Shown here piece by piece: positions 35,107 to 45,226 of a stretch of 64,000 nucleotides of DNA. The stretch lies in NCBI GenBank assembly GCA_025504975.1, contig JANUWI010000014.1, forward strand, positions 620,001 to 684,000, read 5' to 3'. A program made the position numbers and the translations under genes. The notes beneath the pieces are model-generated. The model did no database searches. It was not told the DNA's origin and worked only from the letters and a program-made list of their open reading frames with translations. The stretch is from Plenodomus lindquistii. Its lineage: Eukaryota; Ascomycota; Dothideomycetes; Pleosporales; Leptosphaeriaceae. Position 1 is the first letter of the stretch, and each line of letters starts with the position of its first letter.

Positions 35107-37233
35107 CTACTCGGCCTCAGCACCAGTCACAGCACTCTCCAGCTGCTTGAGCGCCGCCCGATAAGCCTTCTTGCGCCCGCCTGCCGTGACAGTGCTCTCC
35201 TTCCACTCCATACGCTTCACCTTCTTATTGCCACGCTTGATGCTGTCCCCCTTTGCAATCTGCTTAAGGAACCAGGCGGCTTCCGTCTTGGTGAATAGCG
35301 TCCATGCCTCTCCCGCCTTCCCAGCTCGTGCGGTACGTCCGACGCGATGCACGTAGCTTGTAATGCTTGTGGGAAGGTCGTAGTTGATGACGTGCGTTAT
35401 CGATGGAATGTCGAGACCACGGGAGGCGGCGTCAGATGCAATAAGGATCTTAGTGGCGCCAGTGCTGAAAGAGCGGAGAAGCTTGCGTGACGCTTCAGCG
35501 GTGAGGGCACGCGTCATCGTCTCGAGATACTTCTTGAAGTTTGGGGCGAGCACAGAGAGGAGGTGAGATAGGCGGGATGCACTTTCGGTACTCTTTGTGA
35601 AGATAAGAACACGACTTGGTTGTTGAGCAAGGGACCTCTCCTTCTCCTCGTCTTGATCTGAATCTGACCCTTCTTCATCCTCAGAAGACGGTTCTGCAGA
35701 CTCTTGTTTCATACCAGACTCGGCTCCTGGGAACACGGCGTTCAGGAGTATATACAATAGATGCAGAGGTTTGTTGGAACCGTCGGCAACATGTATCGAA
35801 AGCTCATCGAGGGTGGAGGGCAGCTCGAATACGTTGTCTTCGTGATCAAGGGGCTGTATCTCGGTGGCTTCGTCCTGGACTACAACCAGCTTCGGTCTTT
35901 TTAGCTTCAGCGTTCCCAGCTTTGTAAGATCCTTCTCCATAGTTGCGCTGAGCACGACCTTTGTCAGTTGTCGGCGCGCAGGCAGGGCAACAGACCACGT
36001 TGAGTTGGCATCTCGCTCGCGCCTACGGATCCGTTCTTGGGCGTTCATGAAGTCTGCAGGTGTTTCGCCGTGTAGCGCATCCATCAGTACGCTGGCCCAA
36101 CCTTGGAAATTCTGGTTGAGGAGTTGATCTGCCTCATCGATGACCAGCCATTGTACAGAGTTGAGTAGGAAGCCGGTGGTGTTCTCAATGTGCTCCACGA
36201 GTCTCCCAGGTGTGCAGATCAGAATGTCCACACCCGAGTCGTACTGTGGAACATGATCGAGCGGTATGCTCTTCAGGTCGGCGAAGATGCCTCCCTTCCT
36301 TGTGAAGCCCATCTCAAATTGTTGTGATGCTCGTTCACGTAGGTCCTGGGCTCTGCGAGGGTCGTATTGTGCTCTCAGCTTGACGAGCTGTTTCTGTTCT
36401 GCTGAAAATGCGACGTTGCCCAATGCAGTCCCAACTTTGATTTTCGTGCCGGCACATAACTCTTCAGCGACCTGCAGTGCCTGGTTGACGAGCTGTCTGC
36501 TGGGAACCACAACGATGGCAGACAAGACGGGTACCACGCGGTCTTTGAGCGCCTCTATGATGGGCAGTAGGTATGCCAGTGTTTTGCCGGATCCAGTCTT
36601 GGCAGAAACACAAATATCGCCCAAGTGTTGTTCGAAGCCAGGGTGTAGCATGGGTAGCAGTGCCGTCTGAACAGCCAAAGCATCATGAAAGCCCTGCTTT
36701 TCTAACTTCTTCGCGAAAAATGGCTCGACGCCAAGTTCTGAAAATGGTATGTTTTTGGTGGCTTCGACGGTAACGGGCCTCGCAAGCCAAGCGGGCAGGG
36801 TGGAGAAGGTGGGTTCGAAAGTAGGCTCAGGAATTGGTGCTGGCTGAGGCATTGGCCCCAAGTCGTGAAGCTCTTCCTGCTCTTCTGCGCCCTGTGTAGC
36901 ATCATCGTCATTCTGGTCGCCTCTTGACTCTGCTAGTTTTTGGACTTTCTCGAACTTGGAGAGAATGGCCTTGTGCTTCTTGGGTGTTTCTTCTTCTGCT
37001 TGCTGTTCCGTTGCATCGGCATCGCGCTTTCTCTTCTTGGGCTTCTTGATGCTTTTGGGTGCATCTACTGGCGCATCTTCTACAGCAGGTGCAGGGCTTG
37101 ACGCGACTACTTTGGCGACTGGTTGGACGGCGGGTGCGACAGGACGGGAAGCTTTTGCGACCTTGACGGGCACAGGTGCATCCTGCTTGACGATGACGGG
37201 CGGCGCCCATCGTTTGAACAGAGGCTTCGGCAT
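35107..37233 (-). CDS. DBP6: DEAD-box RNA helicase Dbp6 (60S ribosome biogenesis)
   Basis: A single exon of 708 aa. A lysine-rich, low-complexity N-terminus with nuclear-localisation-like KKPKKRKRD is followed by the helicase core. Motif I is AKTGSGKT (211-218), motif II DEAD (366-369), motif III SAT (429-431), and motif VI HRVGRTARAG lies near the C-terminus. The Q-motif region differs from classical DEAD helicases, with the core beginning FSELGVEPFFAKKLEKQGF. A large insert lies between motifs Ia and II (QYDPRRAQDLRERA...). Both traits, and an acidic insert before the second RecA lobe (EPSSEDEEGSDSDQDEE), are typical of Dbp6/DDX51, which acts early in 60S subunit assembly in the nucleolus. 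GPI3 diverges 354 bp away. Confidence 0.9.
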   Translation of the reverse strand: MPKPLFKRWAPPVIVKQDAPVPVKVAKASRPVAPAVQPVAKVVASSPAPAVEDAPVDAPKSIKKPKKRKRDADATEQQAEEETPKKHKAILSKFEKVQKLAESRGDQNDDDATQGAEEQEELHDLGPMPQPAPIPEPTFEPTFSTLPAWLARPVTVEATKNIPFSELGVEPFFAKKLEKQGFHDALAVQTALLPMLHPGFEQHLGDICVSAKTGSGKTLAYLLPIIEALKDRVVPVLSAIVVVPSRQLVNQALQVAEELCAGTKIKVGTALGNVAFSAEQKQLVKLRAQYDPRRAQDLRERASQQFEMGFTRKGGIFADLKSIPLDHVPQYDSGVDILICTPGRLVEHIENTTGFLLNSVQWLVIDEADQLLNQNFQGWASVLMDALHGETPADFMNAQERIRRRERDANSTWSVALPARRQLTKVVLSATMEKDLTKLGTLKLKRPKLVVVQDEATEIQPLDHEDNVFELPSTLDELSIHVADGSNKPLHLLYILLNAVFPGAESGMKQESAEPSSEDEEGSDSDQDEEKERSLAQQPSRVLIFTKSTESASRLSHLLSVLAPNFKKYLETMTRALTAEASRKLLRSFSTGATKILIASDAASRGLDIPSITHVINYDLPTSITSYVHRVGRTARAGKAGEAWTLFTKTEAAWFLKQIAKGDSIKRGNKKVKRMEWKESTVTAGGRKKAYRAALKQLESAVTGAEAE

Positions 37234-37587
37234 AGTGTGGCACTCGTTATTGCGCTGAAGGCGGTATAGAAAGACTCCCCGGTCCAGCAAGCGAGTCGCA
37301 GCGGCTTCAGTGCAGACGTTGTAGGCGACTGAAGGGCGTGAGATGTCGCAGGTGTTTGGCGCATCGCTCCCAAAAGTTCTCGGCCCGCCGAAATTTGGTC
37401 GGGGACCCTGAGCTCCAAACGCCGATCTCCCATGACGCGCTTAATGCTTGTGCGGTATCCTCGTCGCGCCTATACACAATCGCGACCACGGTGCAGCAAG
37501 AAGCAACCGTCCATGTAGGCCCCATTGAGCTGCCATGTACACACACTGTCACCAGAATAGAGGCTGTCATCCTCACGGGCCATCACT
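37234..37587. promoter_or_regulatory. shared divergent promoter of DBP6 and GPI3
   Basis: The 354 bases between the two start codons hold both promoters. No TATA box is evident, as usual for housekeeping genes. Confidence 0.5.
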
Positions 37588-39321
37588 ATGCCTTACAACA
37601 TTGCGTACATCACCCCGAGGCCCCTCCTCTATCCCTCGACTAACACGCCCACGCAGTATGGTCAGCGACAACTTCTACCCCCAACCCGGTATGAAGTGCA
37701 ATTCGATACACCACAACAGTCTCTCATAAAATGCAGGAGGAGTCGAGAGTCACATGTACCAGCTATCCAGCGTGGGAACCCCTCTACCACCAATTCCCCT
37801 CTCAACTAACTCGTCCAGAAACTCATTGATCGCGGGCACAAGGTCATCGTCATCACCCACGCCTACGCTGGTCGAACAGGCGTACGGTACTTGACCAATG
37901 GGCTCAAAGTCTACTACGTCCCCTTCTTCGTCATCTACCGCGAAACCACCTTCCCAACCGTCTTCTCCTTCTTCCCCATCTTCAGGAACATTGTCATCCG
38001 CGAGCGCATCGAGATTGTGCATGGCCACGCCAGTCTTAGTAGCCTGTGCCATGAGGCAATATTGCATGCCAGGACCATGGGCCTGAGGACAGTCTTTACT
38101 GATCACAGTCTGTTTGGCTTCGCAGATGCAGGGAGCATTCTCACCAACAAGCTGTTGAAGTTTACACTGAGTGATGTCGACCATGTCATCTGCGTTAGCC
38201 ACACTTGGTAGGTTTACTGCGTGGCACGCATGCTCCATACGCTGACATATCACAGCAAAGAGAATACAGTCCTCAGAGCCTCACTCGACCCCCTCATGGT
38301 CTCCGTCATCCCCAACGCCGTAGTTGCAGAGAACTTCCGTCCTCTCTCACACGATTCAACCGACCCCGACCGTCGCATCGCCCCAGGCCCACCTCAGCCC
38401 ATGGGTCCCGACGAAATCATAACCGTCATCGTAATTCAACGCCTCTACTACAACAAAGGCACTGACCTCCTCGTCGCAGCTATTCCCCACATCCTCGCCG
38501 CTCACCCAAATGTACGCTTCATCATCGCCGGCAACGGCCCCAAGGCCATCGACCTCGAACAAATGATCGAGCGCAACGTCCTACAAGACAAAGTCCTCAT
38601 GATCGGACCAGTGCGTCACGAAGAAGTACGGGACGTCATGGTGCAAGGGCATATCTATCTGTGTCCCTCTCTCACAGAAGCATTTGGTACTGTCATAGTA
38701 GAGGCAGCGTCTTGTGGCCTATACGTCGTAGCGACGCGCGTTGGTGGTATACCCGAGGTCCTCCCCACACACATGACCGAGTTCGCTGCACCGGAGGAAG
38801 ACGAGATTGTCGAGGCGACAGGACGCGCTATTGCAAAACTACGACAGGGAAAAGTTAGGACAGAGCTTTTCCACAACCAAGTCAAACAAATGTACTCCTG
38901 GACCGATGTTGCACAGCGGACAGAAAGAGTCTACAATGGCATCAGCGGCGTCATCAGCCATACGGAGTTCTACCAGGGTGCTGGAGCAGCAGGCGCATGG
39001 AGCGCTACGCGTGGTCGTGCTGGAGTTCAAAGCTTCGCGCTCATCGAGCGGTTGAAGCGGTATTATGGATGTGGGATCTGGGCCGGCAAGCTCTTTTGCC
39101 TGTGTGTGGTCGTCGACTATTTGCTGTATCTGATACTGGAGTTCTTCGCGCCGAGAAGCAGGATCGATGTATGCAAAGACTGGCCGAAGAAGATGGTAGC
39201 CAAGGATCACGCGAAGAAGAAATTGGAGGTGGGGTCTGCAGTGGAGGAGAGTAAAGCGCCGCTTCGACAACGCAGTCTCCGACATCGCCGCGCGAGAGTC
39301 GAGGAGCACGATGATAGCTGA
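37588..39321 (+). CDS. GPI3: GPI-GlcNAc transferase catalytic subunit PIG-A
   Basis: Five exons (37588-37604, 37657-37688, 37737-37771, 37819-38207, 38256-39321) encode 512 aa; introns are 52, 48, 47 and 48 bp. The three tiny first exons give MPYNIAMVSDNFYPQPGGVE, the universal start of this family, so the splicing is well supported. The GT4 glycosyltransferase fold follows, with HGHASLSSLCHEA, VFTDHSLFGF, VIPNAVV and the EX7E motif in TEAFGTVIVEAASCG. A single membrane segment (LFCLCVVVDYLLYLILEFF) near the C-terminus leaves a basic tail. The enzyme transfers GlcNAc from UDP-GlcNAc to phosphatidylinositol on the cytosolic ER face, the first step of GPI-anchor synthesis. Confidence 0.96.
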
Positions 39322-39821
39322 CGAGTATGTTCAGTCAGCTTTCACGACGGGACCTTACGAATAGTAATGCTATGTCATCCCCTCGCCAAGGGCGGCCCTT
39401 ATCCGATCCTCCAACACGGTCCGCAGTTGCCATGTGTGGGTATCATAGTTGAAGGATCTAGTGAGACAACTATATAGCTGAGGCACAGGCTTACACAAAG
39501 TAATCCCTTGTTGAAGTAAGAGGGAAAGGGCACGTCGGTGAGCTCATGTGAGTCAGTCACCATGATCGAAGGTTAAGGCCTGCATGTGTAGCTCGCACTC
39601 TGTCACGCTGAGAGGCTGTGGGGGATGCAATGGATTGTGATTAACTGTCTGCATGCATTGCTTGCTCGAGCGGTCTTTGCCACTTCCCCAGTTAGTGCTC
39701 CTGTCAAGGACTCGAAGCACCTACAGGACTGCAGTACATAAAGCCGTTCTGTCACCACTTCTCTCAGGATTGTTCCTTCCATCCAATCTCGCTTCAAACT
39801 CATCAAGCCCTTATTGCCAAC
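39322..39821. other. intergenic, promoter of the small secreted protein gene
   Basis: The distal part is the 3' flank of GPI3. TACATAAAG at about 39734-39742, roughly 80 bp before the ATG at 39822, could act as a TATA-like element. No gene is seen. Confidence 0.45.
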
Positions 39822-40144
39822 ATGAGACTCACATCCGCCCTTCTTCTCGTCATCTTTCCGCTGCTTAGCAGCGCAACGCCAATCTCACCAACATCTCTCG
39901 TGTCAGGCAACGCACTCATGAAGAGGCAGCAGTGCTTCAATTGCTCCACCAGAGTCGCAAGTTGCAAGAATGTACGTCGTCTCTGCGTCCCTTCACACCT
40001 GCAACAATCAGCAGTGTGAGGAGAGGAGACTAGCTAACGTAGTAGTAGACTTGTGGCGGATCGACCGAGTGCGTGAGGACTTGCACATGTCAGATTGCGG
40101 CAGAGAGTTATTGTCGGGATGCTTGTGGGGTGAAGTGCACGTGA
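39822..40144 (+). CDS. small secreted cysteine-rich protein (candidate effector)
   Basis: Exons 39822-39971 and 40049-40144 join over a 77-bp intron (39972-40048, GTACGT...GTAGTAG) to encode 81 aa. A signal peptide (MRLTSALLLVIFPLLSSATP) and a short pro-region end in MKR, a Kex2-type site, at residues 34-36. The remaining 45 residues contain ten cysteines (spacing includes CFNC, CKNTC, ECVRTCTC and CGVKC). Such a compact, cysteine-dense secreted peptide fits the general profile of fungal effectors, antimicrobial peptides or hydrophobin-like wall proteins. It lacks the CC doublets of hydrophobins, and I recognise no family. The intron is supported because the second exon continues the cysteine pattern and stops promptly. 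Confidence 0.78.
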
Positions 40145-40696
40145 ATTATAGGGGTTGGAGGGGCTGGGAGGGGTACGTGGAGTGAAATGCAGTGCTGGAC
40201 GTTTGAGAAGGATGGGTTGTGATGGGAGCGTGGTTAGTGATGATCGGATTGCTCATTGACGAGGAGCCTAAGTGGGAGATCATAAAGCACCCAGCTCGGA
40301 TTCTTCTTCTTCCTCCTCTAGACCATGAAGGTTCGCCTCTGACCTATATTGTCCTTTTCTCTTGACGGCAGCAGCCCTTGATGCATGTTGATTTTCGACA
40401 TCAGTTTAATAATTCCCAATGAAGTACTCAGTCGGCGTCACTGACTCGTTAGATCTTAGAATAACGGGGGAAATAGGATTTGCCATCTGCGCAAAAGTGA
40501 GTGTAAGATGGTCGCTGGCATCTCGTGCTCTCGCACTTTCCTCGTCAATGTCTTGGCGTGCTTGCTCCGATTTGGTACCCCACGCGCGCGACCAACCAAC
40601 CAGCATCAAGACACCGCAATCAATCTCAGCGGCATTCTGAAGATTTATTAACCGATCCAACGTACCTGGAATATCTGAACACTGCCGAGAGACACA
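40145..40696. other. intergenic, no gene seen
   Basis: This holds the 3' flank of the secreted-protein gene and the promoter of the prefoldin gene. The frame before the prefoldin ATG is open for about 170 bases but has no supported start. Confidence 0.5.
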
Positions 40697-41287
40697 ATGC
40701 AGCGTCGCATGGTTCGTGGTATCAAAATTTGCGTTGCGTTCGCAGCGAGGCGCTAACAGAGTCGCAGCTCACCAAAGAGGAAGAGGCTGCGGCCGGTAAT
40801 GAAGACATGGAGGTGCGCCGCGAAGATCAAGAAAAGATCAACAGGTTCAGTTCGTTGCATCAGAAGGAGGAGGTTATTGAGGAGGAGTTGAGGGCCAAAA
40901 TTGTGCGTTACCACTCATTGTTCATCTCTATACGCAAGCTGATATCTTTGCAGAAGGAGAAGGAAGATCTCGCCGAGATATCAGACGAACTGGAACTAGT
41001 GGATGAGGAGGAGAAAGTGCCGTATGTTCATGATGCGTCTCTTCGATTTACTTTGAGGTGATCGGTCACGCATGTCGCTAACATGAGCTCACAGATACAA
41101 AGTTGGAGATTGTTTCGTCTCGTTACCACAGCCACAAGTCTTGGAATTGCTGGAGTCATCAACAGAGACCATCGACAAGGAGGTTGAGGAGCTGAAGACC
41201 AAACTTGAAGGTATTCAAGAAGAAATGGGTGAGCTCAAGAAAGCGCTGTACGGTCGTTTCGGCCGCAGCATCAACCTGGAAACGTAA
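40697..41287 (+). CDS. GIM3: prefoldin subunit 4
   Basis: Four exons (40697-40711, 40768-40902, 40954-41021, 41095-41287) with introns of 56, 51 and 73 bp encode 136 aa, the usual prefoldin-4 size. The first exon is only MQRRM. The second continues LTKEEEAAA...VRREDQEKINRFSSLH, the diagnostic family segment. The protein is two coiled-coil arms joined by the small beta hairpin KVGDCFVSLPQPQVLELL, as in beta-type prefoldin subunits. Prefoldin is a cytosolic hexameric chaperone that hands unfolded actin and tubulin to the CCT chaperonin. The C-terminus YGRFGRSINLE matches the family. A long upstream open frame in the same register runs through the first intron but gives an untypical N-terminus. 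Confidence 0.93.
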
Positions 41288-41796
41288 TCGCCGTTCACAT
41301 GGACATACCAGAATCTGATGACTCAACGCAATCAAATGGGTATCGTTGGACTTCATTTGCTGGCGTTTTATAAATTCAAACACTGTTGGTCGACCCGCGA
41401 GAATGGATTGCATGCACTTGCATTTTGACAGCATGTTCGGCATTCTACCCGAAGCGACGTTTGCGGCATCTGGTAGGTGCACGCACGCCCTACAGCACCC
41501 ATCAGAGTCGTGATCGCCAAACGATATCCGTCATGCAGTAATTAGCAAAGTTCCCCGCCCTAGCGGCAGTGGCCACGCTTGCGTTGCAATTACTCTCTCC
41601 AGTGAACCCTCATAAAAAGCGCACCTCGGATGGACCAGCACCACACGCGGGGTCAGTCCAGCCTTGCCAATCCCCAAGCATACATCGTTTAATGCAGTGT
41701 TCCTGATCTGTCTACTCTCATGCATTATTGTTTGTTTTTTACCGTCGCTGAAGGACTTTTATCGTGACAAGTGAAGGCGTCATCGGCTTGGAGATA
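41288..41796. other. intergenic, MFS transporter promoter region
   Basis: The 3' flank of the prefoldin gene and the upstream region of the transporter gene. No gene or clear motif is seen. Confidence 0.5.
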
Positions 41797-43904
41797 ATGG
41801 AGTCTGCGGATTTGGAGAGGACTTATTCCCGGGAGCAACAACGCGTGGGACCAGGACATGAAGTAATCACCACGCCGGTTGCGCTGGTACGCAGTGTGAC
41901 TGGCAAAAGTCAGAGGAGCTTTCGCAGTCAGTGGAGTTCAAAAAGTCGCAGTAAGTAGGCTATCTGGTGGATGGGTTCAGTTGTAGGTGACTGACTCATT
42001 GGCGTAGGGAGAGATGAACGGACTGCGCGACTCAAGGATCTCGAAAAAGATGGGAATAGTTCAGCGGAGTTGGAGAAGGAAGATGGAATTGAGGAGGCTG
42101 TACCACGCACGTTGTCGATGTCGAGTTCGTCTCCACGACCGAGTTCACAGCTGCCAAATTCTGGCGCAGCGGACGACGGAGTGCGTGGGCGACGTATCAT
42201 ACGTTTCGACGATGATGATCCAGATGACCCAGATAACTGGGGAAGGGTAAGGACCAAATGACTTCCGATTTTTGAGATAATAACTGACGACTTCGCAGTG
42301 GAAGAAATGTTACGCAGTCTTTGTGGCCATCGTGAGTGGTGAGTACGATAGACCCTGCTATCAAGCATATCAGACTGACAAGTAGACAGTGATGAATAGT
42401 ACGATGAATTCATCGTAAGTACCGAGCGCCTTCAACCTGATCCATACTTCTGACTGACAACACACAGACTCGGAGCTGGTGTAGTAGGACCTATATCCGA
42501 ACACTTTGACGAGTACAATGAGCAAAAGCTCATTCTCCCAACCTCAATGTACCTCGTCGGCTACGTATGCGGTCCGATGGTATGGGGTCCGCTCTCGGAA
42601 TCCTATGGTCGCAAAGGCGTCATGATGCAGTCGTTCCTAATGCTCACCGTCTTTTCCATCGCCTCAGCGGTCGCTCCAAACTTTGCAGCACTTGTTGTTT
42701 TCCGCCTATTCGTCGGTATCGGTGGCAGCGCTGCCATCAGTGTTGTCGGTGGTATCTGCGCGGATATCTACCACGACCCACAGTCTCGTGGGCGAAGCAT
42801 GGCCATCTTCATGGCAGCAACAACATTCGGGCCCATCCTTGGCCCTCTTGTCGCCGGATTTATCGGAGTCATTTCGTGGAGTTGGCCGTTTTGGATCGGT
42901 GCGATCTTTGCAGGAGCGTCGTGGCCACTGTTCTTCTTCTTCCCAGAGACGTACGGGCCGGTCATTTTAAAACGCCGTGCGGAACGCATACGCAAGGAGA
43001 CTGGTGAAGATGATATCGTTGCGCCTCTCGAGTTGGAAAAGACGGACCTCAATCATATCGTCACTGTGATTCTGACGAGACCATTGCGCATGATTTGCTT
43101 TGAGCCACTTGTGCTTTTCACTTGCTTGTACTTGAGCTACGCTTGTAAGATCGCGGTTCTTCAGAGCGACAAGTCTGGTGCTAACTTATCACAACAGATG
43201 CGATCTTCTACATCTTCCTGCAGTCCTACCCAGTCATCTTCTCTGGGATCTACCACTTCAACGCCGGCGAAGTCGGTCTTGCCTTCCTCCCGATCGGGGT
43301 AGGCGCATTCATATCAGCAATACTATATCTATCCTGGGATGCCATCCTTACTCGCGCACAACGGGCAAACAAGCCTTGGGCTGACAATGAAGAGATGCGC
43401 CGTCTGCCACTCGCTTGCATCGCCGGCCCCTTCTTTGTGATCTCCGCATTCTGGCTGGCCTGGACCGCCAAGGAAAGCATTCACTGGATCGTCCCTACGC
43501 TCGCTGGTATCCTCTTTGGCATGGGCTACCTATGCCTCTTCATGGCCCTTCTCAACTACCTCGTTGATGCGTATGAAGTGTTCGCTGCGTCCGCAATGGC
43601 AGCAGCATCGCTCTCGCGGTCTACATTCGGCGCCGTCCTACCATTCGCTGCGAAGCCCATGTATCGAACGATGGGTGTAGCATGGGCCACTAGTCTGTTA
43701 GGATTCTTCAGTCTAGCGCTGTGTGTAGTGCCATTCGTGTTTGTCAAGTGGGGAGGCAAAATGAGAGAAAAGAGTAAATTTTGTCAGTATCTTCGGGCGA
43801 AGAAAAAGGAAGAGGAAGAGGCGAGGGAAGCGGAGCGACGGGGAAGTAAGGCACAGGAAGTCAGGGTAGATCCATATGAGGTCAAGGGGAAGGAGGAGGT
43901 GTAG
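41797..43904 (+). CDS. MFS transporter, DHA1 drug/polyamine type
   Basis: Six exons (41797-41950, 42008-42246, 42299-42338, 42390-42414, 42468-43144, 43198-43904) encode 613 aa; introns are 57, 52, 51, 53 and 53 bp. About 130 hydrophilic residues lead to the motif DDPDDPDNWGRWKK, which marks the fungal DHA1 group. Twelve membrane segments follow. Motif A-type sequence is GPLSESYGRKG, and the motif C-like segment is ATTFGPILGPLVAGFI. The C-tail is Lys/Glu-rich. The group exports drugs, polyamines or small metabolites by proton antiport at the plasma membrane. The ATG at 41797 is the first in frame. Substrate cannot be predicted, and no biosynthetic genes lie beside it. Confidence 0.92.
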
Positions 43905-44404
43905 CTCTGTAGTTCTCACACTGCGCCAAAAAGTCCACCAAAAGTATTCAAATTATACGTGTATCCTCTACAAGTAGTAAAGATGATATTGTGTTAAATC
44001 TGGTGCCTTTGTCGTTTCCCTGCTACTGTCTAGGCTGAAGCGTCATGCTGTTAACAGAGACATAATAAAAACAAGCTCTTTGGTACGCTGTAGGCGCCCA
44101 CAATCACGTTGAAATTCTCTGTGTGTTATTGAGTACTATCCGTGGGCAACTAGTGAGATGAAATACCAAGTAGACAGATATCACGACGACAAAGGACCTA
44201 GCCAAACAAACCTTAGCTTCAGTACTGGAACAAAACAAGGCTTCCTTTGTTCTTAATGTTCCCACCACTCGCTTCCTCGCTTCCAAGTGGGTTGCGCGGT
44301 TTAGATGTTCGCACCTCCACCAACACTCCCAAAAAACTTCATTCACCACCACGCAACCCCATTCCACCACAACAACCACCACCCAACAACACAAAAAACA
44401 AAGC
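43905..44404. other. intergenic, no gene seen
   Basis: This contains the 3' flank of the transporter gene and, at its right end, the RNA polymerase III terminator of the tRNA-Gly gene. Confidence 0.55.
44393..44398 (-). terminator. Pol III oligo-T terminator of tRNA-Gly
   Basis: Six A residues on the plus strand give T6 on the minus strand, six bases beyond the 3' end of the tRNA, the normal RNA polymerase III stop signal. Confidence 0.8.
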
Positions 44405-44512
44405 TGCATCGGCCGGGAATCGAACCCGGGGCTAGCCGAAACTGTCAGGAGACAACTCAGAAGAGGTGAATCACTATGGCAACGGCTAATTTTACCACTA
44501 AACCACCGATGC
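44405..44512 (-). tRNA. tRNA-Gly (GCC anticodon) with a 37-nt intron
   Basis: The 108-nt gene folds as a tRNA. The acceptor stem is GCATCGG/CCGATGC with discriminator A at 44405. The anticodon stem AGCCG/CGGCT has loop TTGCCA, giving anticodon GCC, and the T-arm is CCGGG-TTCGATT-CCCGG. A 37-nt intron (about 44440-44476) sits one base 3' of the anticodon, the canonical eukaryotic position. The mature tRNA is 71 nt. The internal A box (TGGTTTAGTGG) and B box (GGTTCGATTCC) are present. The gene looks functional. Confidence 0.95.
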
Positions 44513-44987
44513 GGTCATAAGAGGTGTTGTGGACTCTTCGATGGAAAGAAAGGTATTTATTTGATATATATTGAAGTTTTATCATGCGCAGCTGAGACTG
44601 TCAGTTCAGTTCAACGGCCGTGTGTCACCAGCGAAGTTTTCTGTTCTAGAGATTTTCCGGAGAGTGGGCCGGGGACTTTGAAGAATTTTGGTTTAGCCGA
44701 GCGTGGACTTGGATCTAATGCAGCATTCGTTAGACTCATTTGTGACACTACACTACAGATTGCAGTGTCAGTTGCTGCAGTATCAACCACTGTAGTCAGT
44801 GTGTTGAGTTGTGCGAAGACGATTATATGTATGGCCTGAACACAGGTATGTATATGTTGCGTGTCCGAAGTAATTTGACAATGACATTGAGCTACTGTAC
44901 ACGCACTACTCAAGGCTGTTACCAGCGTGGGATAAGTCAGGGGTTCAATGACAATTTGTTGCGGCTCGCACCGGGTGTACGACTATT

Positions 44988-45054
44988 GCATCGGTAGTTC
45001 GCATAAGACTACGGGCCGTTGCCATGATTGACAGAGCGACTCGGCTAGCCCCGG
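44988..45054 (+). pseudogene. decayed tRNA-Gly copy
   Basis: On the strand opposite to the intact gene, this 67-nt stretch begins GCATCGGTAGTT, contains GGCCGTTGCCAT and ends TCGGCTAGCCCCGG. These match, in order, the 5' acceptor/D-arm start, the anticodon arm and the 3' anticodon stem/variable region of the tRNA-Gly at 44405-44512. The D-loop and intron are scrambled and the T-arm and 3' acceptor strand are missing. Confidence 0.75.
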
Positions 45055-45070
45055 TATATATGAGATTACC

Positions 45071-45107
45071 GCATCGGTGGTTTAGGCGTAAAATTAGCCG
45101 TTGCCAT
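45071..45107 (+). pseudogene. 5' half of tRNA-Gly, truncated copy
   Basis: GCATCGGTGGTTTAG followed by GTAAAATTAGCCGTTGCCAT repeats the 5' half of the tRNA-Gly gene (acceptor, D-arm, anticodon) with two changed bases (TG to GC) in the D-loop. It stops just after the anticodon, where the intact gene has its intron. It lies 16 bp after the first relic and in the same orientation. Confidence 0.85.
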
Positions 45108-45226
45108 CACATACTCTCAAGTACGAGAAACACACAACAAGTCACGCTCTACACCTCCAATCTGCATCCCAAGATCGAAACCAACCCATTTCATTACAAC
45201 CATCTCAACTCATCCCCACGCACCCC

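Larger units (their letters stand above)
44513..45226. other. intergenic with two tRNA-Gly relics
   Basis: This lies between the tRNA-Gly gene and the PhyH gene. Apart from the two tRNA-like relics listed separately, I see no gene. TATATATTG-type sequence upstream of the tRNA at 44565-44575 may be part of its 5' flank. Confidence 0.5.
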
